Shown in pieces: positions 19,484-27,899 of a DNA stretch of 64,000 bases (positions are counted from its first letter, which is position 1; each line of letters opens with the position of its first letter). The DNA lies in NCBI RefSeq assembly GCF_011765625.1, contig NZ_CP050313.1:1112501-1176500 (forward strand). Reading direction: 5' to 3'. The position numbers and the translations under genes were made by a program. This DNA is from Shewanella aestuarii. Lineage in GTDB: Bacteria > Pseudomonadota > Gammaproteobacteria > Enterobacterales > Shewanellaceae. The notes under the pieces are model-generated. The model was not told where the DNA came from. It saw nothing but the letters and a program-made list of their open reading frames with translations, and ran no database searches.

Positions 19484-21408
19484 TGGCTATCGATCTATTA
19501 AATATTGCCAGAACCGGTGTGTTAGCGTCGCAATCTCAATTGGCGGTGACCAGTAATAACATTGCCAATGCCAATACCTTAGGTTATCACCGTCAAGTCG
19601 CTACTCAAGCCAGTACTGAATCACAGCGTTTAGGCAACAGTTTTATGGGCACAGGTACTTATGTATCTGATGTGAAACGAGTGTATAACGAATTTGCTGC
19701 TCGTGAATTACGTATTGGCCAAACTAGCTTAAGTGCAGCAGAAGCCACTTACTCAAAAATGAGTGAGCTAGACCAGTTATATTCCCAAATAGGCAAAATG
19801 GTGCCACAAGGGTTGAATGATTTTTTTGCTAGCATCAACAGTATTGCAGATCTACCCACTGATTTAGGGATCCGCAGTGGTGCATTAAGCTCGGCTGAAA
19901 ACTTAGCTAAAACCTTAAATCAGATGCAGTCTCATTTAGACAATCAAACAAAGCAAACCAATAGCCAAATAGAGTCGATGGCGGCTCGGATTAATGAAAT
20001 AAGCAAAGAAATTGGCAACATCAATTTAGAATTGATGAAAAATGGTGGCCAAGACTCGCAGCTTCTTGATAAGCAAGATGCATTAATTCAAGAGCTTAGC
20101 CAATACGCTGAGGTGAATGTCATTCCACTTGATACCGGCGCTAAATCCATCATGTTAGGTGGTTCGGTGATGTTAGTTTCTGGTGAAGTGTCAATGTCAG
20201 TCGGGGTTACTACTGGTGATCCATTCCCGAATGAGCCACGCCTGACTGCGAGTAGTGGTAATAACTCGTTGGTGATTGACCCCACTAAATTAGGCGGACA
20301 ACTTGGGGCATTATTCAATTTTCGTAATGAAACCTTAGTGCCTGCAACTCAAGAGTTAGGCCAATTAGCATTAGGTATCGCCGATACTTTTAACGAGATG
20401 CAATCAAAAGGGTTTGATTTAAATGGCAACATTGGCCAAAACCTATTTCGTGATATTAACGATCCCTTGATGTCATTAGGCCGAGCAGGCAGTTATTCAA
20501 CTAATACGAGCAATGCAGCCTTAAGTGTCAATGTGGATGATGTAGGCTTACTCAGTGGTGGTGGCTATGAATTATCATTTACTACCGCCAATGGTTATCA
20601 GTTAAAAGACACTCAAACCGGTGAGCTAACCACGCTAACATTGAATGCATCAGGGGCGTTAGTTGGAGGAGATGGCTTTACTATCAATATCGCCGATGGC
20701 CCCATACAGGATGGTGATCGATTTGAAATCCGACCGACTGCAGGCGCAGCTGCGGGTTTAACCATGATCATGACCGACCCGAAAGGAATTGCAGCAGCAG
20801 GCCCTAAAATTACCGCTGATGCCAGTAATTCAGGCAACATGGACATTAAACTTAATGGCATTGATCGTAATAATGCCAATTTTCCCGTCACTGAAAGTGA
20901 GCTAACGGTTGTTGTTGATAGCACCACGAATACCTTTGAAGTATTTGATGCTACCGGAACATCTGTTGGTGGGCCTACCACTTTTACACCCCCTCAAGTG
21001 GACACTGGTTTTGGTTTTAGCTTTGAAATCGATGACAGATCGCCTGCTGGCGTATCAGACAGCTTTACCTTTGACTTATCCTTTGCCGAAGGCGACAACC
21101 GCAATGCTGTTGAAATGGCTAAATTATCCGACGCCAAATTAATGAATGGTGGAACAACCACATTAGTTGGTGTGTTTGAAAATACCAAGCTTGATATTGG
21201 CAGCAAAACCAAAGCAGCAGAAGTTCGGGTTGGCTCTGCCGATGCAATTTACCAGCAAGCTTATAATCGAGTGCAAAGTGAGTCGGGAGTTAATTTAGAT
21301 GAAGAAGCCGCCAATTTAATGCGTTTTCAACAAGCGTATCAAGCATCGGCGCGGATCATGACAACCGCACAACAATTATTTGACTCTATTTTAAATTCGG
21401 TTCGATAG
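19483..21408 (+). CDS. flgK: FlgK, hook-filament junction protein 1
   Basis: First hook-associated protein. The 641-aa protein starts MAIDLLNIARTGVLASQSQL with NNIANANTLGYHRQ, and ends with SGVNLDEEAANLMRFQQAYQASARIMTTAQQLFDSIL, the axial C-terminal helix. The central region is long and variable, as is common. GGGGAGG precedes the ATG, which shares one base with the flgJ stop. Its export chaperone is FlgN. Confidence 0.95.
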   Translation: MAIDLLNIARTGVLASQSQLAVTSNNIANANTLGYHRQVATQASTESQRLGNSFMGTGTYVSDVKRVYNEFAARELRIGQTSLSAAEATYSKMSELDQLYSQIGKMVPQGLNDFFASINSIADLPTDLGIRSGALSSAENLAKTLNQMQSHLDNQTKQTNSQIESMAARINEISKEIGNINLELMKNGGQDSQLLDKQDALIQELSQYAEVNVIPLDTGAKSIMLGGSVMLVSGEVSMSVGVTTGDPFPNEPRLTASSGNNSLVIDPTKLGGQLGALFNFRNETLVPATQELGQLALGIADTFNEMQSKGFDLNGNIGQNLFRDINDPLMSLGRAGSYSTNTSNAALSVNVDDVGLLSGGGYELSFTTANGYQLKDTQTGELTTLTLNASGALVGGDGFTINIADGPIQDGDRFEIRPTAGAAAGLTMIMTDPKGIAAAGPKITADASNSGNMDIKLNGIDRNNANFPVTESELTVVVDSTTNTFEVFDATGTSVGGPTTFTPPQVDTGFGFSFEIDDRSPAGVSDSFTFDLSFAEGDNRNAVEMAKLSDAKLMNGGTTTLVGVFENTKLDIGSKTKAAEVRVGSADAIYQQAYNRVQSESGVNLDEEAANLMRFQQAYQASARIMTTAQQLFDSILNSVR

Positions 21409-21419
21409 GAGAATAAATT

Positions 21420-22622
21420 ATGCGTATTTCTACCGGACAAATGTTTCATCAAAACACCAGCAGTATTTTGCAAAAGCAAACCGCGACTAACAAAATTTTA
21501 GAACAACTCGCGAGCGGTAAAAAAATAAATACCGCAGGTGATGACCCTGTGGCCGCCATTGGTATTGATAATTTAAAGCAAAAAAATAGCTTGGTTGATC
21601 AGTTTGTTAAAAACATTGATTACGCCACAAATCATTTATCTGTGACCGAAAGTAAAATTGGCAGTGTTGAAACATTAATAACCACGATGCGTGAGCAACT
21701 GCAACGCGGTGCAAACGGCAGCTTAAGTCAAAATGAGCGGCAAATGATTGCCGAAGAAATGAAACAAAGCCTTGAAGAGTTGCTCTCGATTGCCAACAGC
21801 CGAGATGAGTCAGGCAATTATTTATTTGCTGGCACCCAAAGTAATACATTGCCATTTGAATTCGATAGCAATGGCGAAATGATATACAGCGGTAATAGTG
21901 ACGTTAGAAAAAGTATTGTAGCCAGTGGAGTAACCATGGGAACCCATGTTCCTGGTGATACGGTATTTATGAATGCCCCTAATCCATTAGGTGATTATGG
22001 TGTCAATTATTTAGCATCTCAACAAGGTGATTTTGATATCCATAGCGCCAAAATAACCAATGCGGGTGCTCATGTCGAAGACACCTATACCTTTAATTTT
22101 GTTGATAATGCTGGCGTGCTAGAGCTTCAGGTAGCAGATTCAACTGGCACCATAGTCACCACGGTCCCTAATTTTGACCCAACCGCACCTGTCACAGTGA
22201 ATGGTATTGAAGTCAAAATGAGCGGCAATCCCGTCGCTGGCGATAGTTTTACCATGGAGCCTAAAAGCAGCGTCAGTATATTTGACAGTTTCAAAGACGC
22301 TATTGCCTTACTCGAAGACCCCAATGCGGCAGCTACACAACAAAATAGCTCAAAGTTGGCACAACTATTGAATGATATAGACAGTGGTCAAAATCAAGTC
22401 AGTCTGGCCCGAGGAATTGCCGGTAATAGCTTAAAAGCTTTAGAAAGCTTTTCAACAAATCATGCAGAAGAACAGATAGTCAATAATAGCGCATTGTCAT
22501 TATTAGAAGATTTGGATTATGCAGAAGCGATTACCGAGTTCGAGAAACAACAACTGGCGCTCAATGCTGTATCGAGTGTCTTTGGAAAGGTCGGGTCACT
22601 GTCTTTGTTTGATTATATCTAA
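21420..22622 (+). CDS. flgL: FlgL, hook-filament junction protein 3
   Basis: Links FlgK to the filament. The 400-aa protein starts MRISTGQMFHQNTSSILQKQ, carries the flagellin-like QLASGKKINTAGDDPVAAIG segment, and ends with LLEDLDYAEAITEFEKQQLALNAVSSVFGKVGSLSLFDY. Starts 11 nt after flgK with AGGAG upstream. Length is typical. Confidence 0.95.
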   Translation: MRISTGQMFHQNTSSILQKQTATNKILEQLASGKKINTAGDDPVAAIGIDNLKQKNSLVDQFVKNIDYATNHLSVTESKIGSVETLITTMREQLQRGANGSLSQNERQMIAEEMKQSLEELLSIANSRDESGNYLFAGTQSNTLPFEFDSNGEMIYSGNSDVRKSIVASGVTMGTHVPGDTVFMNAPNPLGDYGVNYLASQQGDFDIHSAKITNAGAHVEDTYTFNFVDNAGVLELQVADSTGTIVTTVPNFDPTAPVTVNGIEVKMSGNPVAGDSFTMEPKSSVSIFDSFKDAIALLEDPNAAATQQNSSKLAQLLNDIDSGQNQVSLARGIAGNSLKALESFSTNHAEEQIVNNSALSLLEDLDYAEAITEFEKQQLALNAVSSVFGKVGSLSLFDYI

Positions 22623-22656
22623 CTCAGCAATACCGAACGTTAAATTGTAAAATTTA

Positions 22657-22677
22657 GCCAAGCTCCACAGTCTTGGC
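22657..22677 (+). promoter_or_regulatory. Leader hairpin before the first flagellin
   Basis: GCCAAG pairs with CTTGGC over a nine-base loop, 27 nt before the flagellin ATG. No T-run follows, so it is more likely an mRNA leader structure than a terminator. No good sigma28 or sigma54 site was found in this 82-bp gap. Confidence 0.4.
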
Positions 22678-22704
22678 AACAAAACTAGGAATGAGGAATT
22701 ATTT

Positions 22705-23508
22705 ATGGCTATTACAGTAAATACCAACGTGACATCAATGAAAGCGCAAAAGAATTTAAATACTTCAAGTGGCGCGCTTGCTACATCAATGGAACGTTTA
22801 TCAAGTGGTCTTCGCATTAACAGTGCTAAAGATGATGCTGCCGGCTTAGCGATTTCTAACCGTTTGAACTCTCAGGTTCGTGGTTTAGAAGTGGGTATGC
22901 GTAACGCAAATGACGCAATCTCTGTTGCGCAGATTGCTGAAGGTGCCATGCAAGAACAAACTAACATGTTGCAACGTATGCGTGATTTGTCTATTCAGTC
23001 TGTAAACGGCGCAAACTCAACTGCAGATATTGCAGCTTTGCAGGCTGAATATGACCAACTGGCGACAGAGATTACTGCAATTTCGAATACTACAGCTTTT
23101 GGTGATACCAAGTTGTTGAGTGGTTCTTATGGCACCAAAGACTTCCAAGTCGGACATAAAGGTGGTGAAAATGTGTCAATTACCCTTAATGCAACATCAT
23201 CAAACATTTTAGGTGTTAGCGGTTTATCGGTGGGTAGCTCAACGACGGATGCAATTGATACCGCTATTGGATTAATTGATGAGCAACGTGCCTCTTTAGG
23301 TGCGATACAGAATCGCCTGTCTCATAACATTAGTAATAGCGCTAATACTCAAGCTAACGTGGCTGACGCCAAATCACGAATTGTAGATGTCGATTTTGCC
23401 AAAGAAACTGCTGTTATGACTAAAAATCAGGTGCTGCAACAAACAGGATCTTCAATGCTAGCCCAGGCTAACCAATTACCTCAGGTGGCCTTATCACTAC
23501 TGGGTTAA
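22705..23508 (+). CDS. flaA: Flagellin, first copy
   Basis: Filament subunit. The 267-aa protein contains only the conserved D0/D1 ends ([40 protein letters not shown], and C-terminal [20 protein letters not shown]) joined by a very short centre, typical of Shewanella flagellins. Such proteins are glycosylated on Ser/Thr in the central part, which here is rich in both. AGGAATTA precedes the ATG. It is nearly identical to the second copy in the N-terminal 115 residues. A strong terminator follows. The A/B naming follows gene order only. Confidence 0.92.
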   Translation: MAITVNTNVTSMKAQKNLNTSSGALATSMERLSSGLRINSAKDDAAGLAISNRLNSQVRGLEVGMRNANDAISVAQIAEGAMQEQTNMLQRMRDLSIQSVNGANSTADIAALQAEYDQLATEITAISNTTAFGDTKLLSGSYGTKDFQVGHKGGENVSITLNATSSNILGVSGLSVGSSTTDAIDTAIGLIDEQRASLGAIQNRLSHNISNSANTQANVADAKSRIVDVDFAKETAVMTKNQVLQQTGSSMLAQANQLPQVALSLLG

Positions 23509-23544
23509 TTTAAACACTAAATTTGTGAATTATAATGATGTCTA

Positions 23545-23583
23545 AAACCCTTTTATGGCTTACAGCTATAAAAGGGTTTGTTA
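23545..23583 (+). terminator. Terminator after the first flagellin
   Basis: AAACCCTTTTAT pairs with ATAAAAGGGTTT; the inner GGCT/GCT bases extend the stem to about 15 bp with a five-base loop. The stem is followed by GTTATTTT. Confidence 0.85.
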
Positions 23584-23708
23584 TTTTAATCTCCTGCCAA
23601 TTTAAGTTTACCACGACATATTATGTTCTTCTGTTTTTATTAGTTAATTGATTAATATGGGAATTATTGATTACCCTGTTGGTTTATGTATTTATTTTAA
23701 AAAAAAGC

Positions 23709-23735
23709 TAAAGCAATTAAATATCTGGCCGTTAA
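23709..23735 (+). promoter_or_regulatory. sigma28 (FliA) promoter of the second flagellin
   Basis: TAAAGCAA, eleven bases, then GCCGTTAA. The -35 core TAAAG and seven of eight -10 bases match the FliA consensus TAAAGTTT-N11-GCCGATAA, with exact spacing. It is 95 nt before the ATG, implying an approximately 90-nt leader. Confidence 0.88.
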
Positions 23736-23759
23736 ATATACTGTAACCAGTAAGAAATG

Positions 23760-23808
23760 CCTGACTTGACTTACCCGCTAAGCAAACAGGCTTAACTATT
23801 AAGTCAGG
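23760..23808 (+). promoter_or_regulatory. Structured 5' leader of the second flagellin
   Basis: CCTGACTT (23760-23767) pairs with AAGTCAGG (23801-23808), enclosing an inner hairpin TAAGC (23779-23783) with GCTTA (23790-23794) and loop AAACAG. The structure lies within the transcript predicted from the FliA promoter and ends about 10 nt before the AGAGGA ribosome binding site. Confidence 0.5.
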
Positions 23809-23830
23809 TAATTTATAGAGGAATTAAATC

Positions 23831-24631
23831 ATGGCTATTACAGTAAATACTAACGTAACATCAATGAAAGCTCAGAAAAATTTGAACGCATCAGGCGGTG
23901 CATTAGCCACCTCTATGGAACGTTTATCTTCTGGTCTTCGTATTAACAGCGCAAAAGATGATGCTGCAGGTCTTGCTATTTCAAACCGCCTAAATTCGCA
24001 AGTGCGTGGTTTAGATGTGGGTATGCGCAATGCAAATGATGCTATCTCAGTGGCACAAATTGCAGAAGGTGCAATGCAAGAGCAAACCAACATGCTGCAA
24101 CGTATGCGTGATCTTTCAGTCCAGTCGGTCAATGGTGCAAACTCAACAGCCGATATTGCAGCTTTGCAAGCTGAATATGATCAATTAGCTACAGAAATTA
24201 CTGCTATTGCTAATACAACTGCTTTTGGTGATACCAAGTTATTGAGTGGCGGATATACTTCTAAAAGCTTCCAAGTTGGACATAAAGGTGGTGAAGATGT
24301 AACGTTATCAATCACTTCAACCACTGCAAATCAATTAGGTGTTAGTGGGCTATCTGTAGGTGCTGCAACAACAGATTTAATTGATACCGCTATTGGATTA
24401 ATTGACGAGCAACGTGCTACTTTAGGTGCGACACAAAACCGTCTAGCGCACAACATCAGTAACAGTGCTAATACTCAAGCCAACGTTGCTGATGCTAAGT
24501 CTCGAATTGTAGATGTGGATTTCGCCAAAGAAACGTCAACAATGACCAAGAACCAAGTGTTGCAGCAAACGGGTTCTGCAATGTTAGCCCAAGCGAATCA
24601 GCTTCCACAGGTTGCACTATCATTACTATAA
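23831..24631 (+). CDS. flaB: Flagellin, second copy
   Basis: Filament subunit, 266 aa, D0/D1-only flagellin almost identical to the first copy at both ends and differing mainly in residues 150-200 ([20 protein letters not shown]). The DNA differs at many synonymous positions, so the duplication is not recent or not recently homogenised. AGAGGA precedes the ATG. Unlike the first copy it has a clear FliA promoter. Terminated by a 10-bp hairpin at 24661. Confidence 0.92.
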   Translation: MAITVNTNVTSMKAQKNLNASGGALATSMERLSSGLRINSAKDDAAGLAISNRLNSQVRGLDVGMRNANDAISVAQIAEGAMQEQTNMLQRMRDLSVQSVNGANSTADIAALQAEYDQLATEITAIANTTAFGDTKLLSGGYTSKSFQVGHKGGEDVTLSITSTTANQLGVSGLSVGAATTDLIDTAIGLIDEQRATLGATQNRLAHNISNSANTQANVADAKSRIVDVDFAKETSTMTKNQVLQQTGSAMLAQANQLPQVALSLL

Positions 24632-24660
24632 TATTAGTAAGTTAGTTCGAAGGTTAGGTG

Positions 24661-24690
24661 AAAAGGAGATTCAGCAATGGATCTCCTTTT
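24661..24690 (+). terminator. Terminator after the second flagellin
   Basis: AAAAGGAGAT pairs perfectly with ATCTCCTTTT over a ten-base loop, with the stem itself ending in TTTT. Confidence 0.82.
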
Positions 24691-24759
24691 GTCGTTAATC
24701 CTAAGATACGGTGTCGTCATGATTTTATTATTGAATCATGCAGAACAGTGAGGTGAGAT

Positions 24760-25167
24760 ATGGAAATTCATCATAATTCAACAGCCAGTTTTTTATCCCA
24801 AGCTGAGGCAACTAAGCATGGTTTGCATAAAGAACCCTTAGCATTGAGTAAAGAAAGCAATGAAGTAACGACACTTGAACGGACGTCAACAATTCAGGCT
24901 GTCAAAGAAACCAGTGAGTCAAAAGAAAATAAAGACAAGCAGAATGATCAAGAGTTACAGCAGGTCGCCAAAGATTTAACCGAGATGGTGTCCTTGATGC
25001 AAAAAGGGCTCAAATTTTCTGTTGATGAAGAGTCTGGGCAGCAGGTGATAAAAGTTCAAGATATTGCCTCAGGTGATATAATTAGGCAAATTCCCAGCGA
25101 AGAAGCGTTACTACTTGCTGAAAAATTAAGTGAAGTATCTGGCATTTTAATGAAAATTGAAGTTTAA
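24760..25167 (+). CDS. flaG: FlaG family protein
   Basis: Polar-flagellum protein of unclear role; in related bacteria its loss lengthens filaments. The 135-aa protein has a disordered Glu/Lys/Ser-rich N-terminal half and a conserved C-terminal half with GLKFSVDEESGQQVIKVQDI and IIRQIPSEEALLLAEKLSEV, the FlaG signature. GTGAGG precedes the ATG. It sits directly before fliD as in Vibrio and Pseudomonas. Confidence 0.92.
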   Translation: MEIHHNSTASFLSQAEATKHGLHKEPLALSKESNEVTTLERTSTIQAVKETSESKENKDKQNDQELQQVAKDLTEMVSLMQKGLKFSVDEESGQQVIKVQDIASGDIIRQIPSEEALLLAEKLSEVSGILMKIEV

Positions 25168-25224
25168 CTTTAATAGTGTGGTCTATTTATTGCTTCGCTT
25201 TTCGGATTAATTTAGGAGTGAGTT

Positions 25225-26589
25225 ATGGCATTAACAGCAACGGGGATCGGTTCAGGCCTCGATATATCGACTATTGTTAAAGTACTGGTCGATGCCGAAA
25301 AAATCCCAAAAGAAGCAATGTTTAATAAAACCGAAGACGCGATTAAAGCTAAAGTGTCTGCTGTGGGTACGCTTAAAAGTGAATTGACTAAGTTTCAAGA
25401 TGCACTTGCTAAATTACAAGATGGCAATACCCTAAATCAACGTAAAGTCTCTACTGGAGACAGTGATTTTTTTACCGCTACCACAACCAAATCAGCTAAA
25501 TCTGGCAGTTATAGTATTCAGGTTGAACAATTAGCCAAGGCCCATAAAGTGGGAGGGGCCTTTGCAACCGATGCTCAGCAGACTGTGGGAGCAGGGCGGC
25601 TGGATTTTACCGTTGGCGCTGAAGCCTTTGGGGTAGATATTGAAGCGGGTGATGATCTGAATGCAATTGCCAATAAGATCAATAATGCAACCGATAACCC
25701 TGGAATGACAGCGACGGTAATTACCAGTGATGGTGGTAGCCGATTAGTATTTAGTTCTGATGTAGAAGGTACAGAGAGTCAAATTTCTGTCAATGTCACA
25801 GATACAACAGGCACAGGTTTGTCCGATATGTTCAATGGCACTAATTTATCTGAGCTACAGCCTGCTGAAAATTCAATAGTATATATAGATGGTCAAAAAG
25901 TGACTTCGCAAACCAATACCGTTGCGGGTGCCATTTCTGGTGTATCATTGGATTTAACAAAAGCTGATATTAATCAAACCTCTACACTGTCTATCACTTT
26001 AGATAACGAGGCGGTTAAGGAAAATATTAAAGGCTTTGTTGATTCTTATAATGCATTAATGACATCTATCGATAAATTATCTTCCTATGATGCTGACACC
26101 AAAAAAGCCTCTGCATTGCAGGGCGATTCTATTATTCGTTCACTAGAATCACAGTTAAGGGGAATTGTGAGTGATCGCGTTGATGTTAATGGTGAAACTA
26201 CTGCATTGTATGAAATAGGTATTAGCACAGACCGATATGGCAAGTTGACTATTGATAACAGTAAGCTTGATGACATTATTGCCAATGATATGGATAAAAT
26301 TGAAGGCTTGTTTGCCACAGAAACCTCAGGTCTTGCGAATCAGCTAGATGATCTTGCCGAAAACTATGTTAAAACTGGCGGCTTAATCGATGACAGAAAC
26401 AAGACTTACACTAAGCAAACCTCTCGCTTAGATGATCAACGTGAAGCTTTCTCGTTAAAGATGGAACAATTAGAAGCAAGGCTGTACAAGCAATTTAATA
26501 CCATGGATCTCATTGTGGCTCAGTTAAATCAACAGAGTGCAGGTTTATACGATAGACTTAATTCATTACCGGGTGTCGTACCTCAATAG
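25225..26589 (+). CDS. fliD: FliD, filament cap protein
   Basis: Caps the filament and folds flagellin at the tip. The 454-aa protein starts MALTATGIGSGLDISTIVKV, has the KLSSYDADTKKASALQGDSIIRSLESQLR region and the C-terminal ETSGLANQLDDLAENYVKTGGLIDDR with a coiled-coil tail (QFNTMDLIVAQLNQQS), all conserved in FliD. Length is typical. AGGAG precedes the ATG. Confidence 0.95.
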   Translation: MALTATGIGSGLDISTIVKVLVDAEKIPKEAMFNKTEDAIKAKVSAVGTLKSELTKFQDALAKLQDGNTLNQRKVSTGDSDFFTATTTKSAKSGSYSIQVEQLAKAHKVGGAFATDAQQTVGAGRLDFTVGAEAFGVDIEAGDDLNAIANKINNATDNPGMTATVITSDGGSRLVFSSDVEGTESQISVNVTDTTGTGLSDMFNGTNLSELQPAENSIVYIDGQKVTSQTNTVAGAISGVSLDLTKADINQTSTLSITLDNEAVKENIKGFVDSYNALMTSIDKLSSYDADTKKASALQGDSIIRSLESQLRGIVSDRVDVNGETTALYEIGISTDRYGKLTIDNSKLDDIIANDMDKIEGLFATETSGLANQLDDLAENYVKTGGLIDDRNKTYTKQTSRLDDQREAFSLKMEQLEARLYKQFNTMDLIVAQLNQQSAGLYDRLNSLPGVVPQ

Positions 26590-26619
26590 TCGTGAGTATA
26601 AAGTGTAATAAGGTGTTAA

Positions 26620-26940
26620 ATGTCTGAGCTTGATAGTATTAATCAGCTGATAATTAATTTGTTTAGTGAGATAGAATCAATACCAGCTGAAAACGAAAAG
26701 TCTGATAACTTGGTCTCAAATTTGCATGAGTTATTTCAGAAGCGTCAACTTTTTATTGAGAAAATTATTAATAATGAGTTGAGTGTCGATGAAAAAGCTC
26801 TACGTGAACAGATCGATTTAACAAATCAATTTTCTAATAGAGCCCAAGCAATATCGCAAAATAGAAAAGACTTATTAAGCATTGGTAAGTCAAATAAGCG
26901 AAAAATTCAGGTTTATAAGACCATTGATTCAGATAGGTAG
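26620..26940 (+). CDS. FliT/FlaI-like small flagellar protein
   Basis: A 106-aa helical, charged cytoplasmic protein located between fliD and fliS, where Vibrio carries flaI and enterics carry fliT (the FliD chaperone). Sequence conservation in this family is weak; I rely mainly on position, length and the all-helical pattern (LVSNLHELFQKRQLFIEKII, then NRAQAISQNRKDLLSIGKSN). The ATG is 30 nt after fliD. A FliD chaperone role is inference. Confidence 0.65.
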   Translation: MSELDSINQLIINLFSEIESIPAENEKSDNLVSNLHELFQKRQLFIEKIINNELSVDEKALREQIDLTNQFSNRAQAISQNRKDLLSIGKSNKRKIQVYKTIDSDR

Positions 26941-26946
26941 GTAAAA

Positions 26947-27351
26947 ATGAGAAGTTCACTACAGTCATACCGAAAAGTATCTTTAGATAGTGAGATAGCT
27001 GTAGCGTCTCCACATCGCATTATCCAAATGATGTTTGCCGGAGCACTAGAGCGCTTAGCGCAAAGTCGATTCGCGATTGAGCGTAATGATCTTCAAAATA
27101 AAGCGCTTTATATTGGTAAAGCGATTGGCCTTATAAATGGTTTGAATAGTAGTTTGAACATGGATGCTGGTGGCGAGATCGCCAGCAACTTAAATGATTT
27201 ATATGAGTTTATGCTGGTTAAGATCACTGAGGCTAACATTAATAATGATGTGCAGGCCATTGATGATGTCACTGCTGTATTAAGAATTATTAAGGAAGGT
27301 TGGGACGCTATCCCGCAAGACAAACACCATCTGACTTCAGAAGCGAGTTAA
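26947..27351 (+). CDS. fliS: FliS, flagellin export chaperone
   Basis: Binds the flagellin C-terminus to prevent premature polymerisation. The 134-aa protein has SYRKVSLDSEIAVASPHRII, MMFAGALERLAQSRFAIER, the SLNMDAGGEIASNLNDLYEFM core and a C-terminal LRIIKEGWDAIP, all typical. Six bases separate it from the FliT-like gene. A terminator follows. Confidence 0.94.
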   Translation: MRSSLQSYRKVSLDSEIAVASPHRIIQMMFAGALERLAQSRFAIERNDLQNKALYIGKAIGLINGLNSSLNMDAGGEIASNLNDLYEFMLVKITEANINNDVQAIDDVTAVLRIIKEGWDAIPQDKHHLTSEAS

Positions 27352-27401
27352 ATAAAATTAGCTATTACTCCTATATTGATGGGAGTGCTTTTAATATTAA
27401 G

Positions 27402-27433
27402 CGTTAGTTGGCATGGCTGGCTAACGTTTTTTT
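27402..27433 (+). terminator. Terminator after fliS
   Basis: CGTTAG pairs with CTAACG, extended by G-T pairs toward the loop, followed by seven T. Confidence 0.8.
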
Positions 27434-27789
27434 ATAACATTAAAAATGTTCCCTTAGGCTGAGTAACAAGCCGTAATCATTATTAAATAGCTAGATATAA
27501 CATGAATTAGGTGTAACTGAAATCGGGTTGTTAATGTTGCTATAGTTGAAGTTACCCCTCAGGTCTAGAGTTGTCATTTAACCTTATTCAGACTCATATT
27601 TATTCTCCAAAAACCTTATACTTGCATGAAAAACAATCGATTATGCACTAATATTAATTCTGTTAGCCAATTAGGTGTCGTTTGACTTGCTTATGACGCT
27701 CGGTTAATACAATATTTACCCCAGCTCAACATTAATTTATGCCTACCCAGGCCGTAAGTGTGAGTAGACAAATTGTTTGACTGACATTT

Positions 27790-27814
27790 ACAACAAGTTG
27801 TCACGTTTTGTGAC
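27790..27814. promoter_or_regulatory. Candidate operator upstream of flrA: two inverted repeats
   Basis: ACAAC-AA-GTTGT (27790-27801) is immediately overlapped by GTCAC-GTTTT-GTGAC (27800-27814). Both are perfect 5-bp dyads. They lie 86-110 nt before the flrA start, a position where a repressor or activator of the master regulator could bind. The binding protein is unknown. Confidence 0.4.
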
Positions 27815-27899
27815 CATAAAGTCCTTTGGCTTTTACGAGAAAAACGTAATAATACCGAAGGATACTAAAAAACCTATAAACAAGCTTTTGGCCCCTTGA

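Larger units (their letters stand above)
23509..23830. other. Intergenic region between the two flagellins
   Basis: 322 bp holding, in order, the terminator of the first flagellin (23545-23583), an AT-rich stretch, a FliA promoter (23709-23735) and a structured leader (23760-23808). No gene is supported. Confidence 0.8.
27352..27899. other. Intergenic region fliS / flrA
   Basis: 548 bp without a supported gene. Contents seen: the fliS terminator (27402-27433) and two adjacent inverted repeats about 100 nt before flrA (27790-27814). No sigma54 site was found for flrA, which agrees with flrA being the top, sigma70-read regulator in related bacteria. Confidence 0.65.

Noticed and set aside
20613..20981. 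122-codon open frame on the minus strand inside flgK
   Set aside because: Antisense shadow with repetitive Val/Ser/Pro composition expected from the codon pattern of flgK.
27800..27814. GTCAC-N5-GTGAC upstream of flrA as a CRP site
   Set aside because: CRP sites are TGTGA-N6-TCACA; here the half-sites are in the opposite order and spacing is 5.
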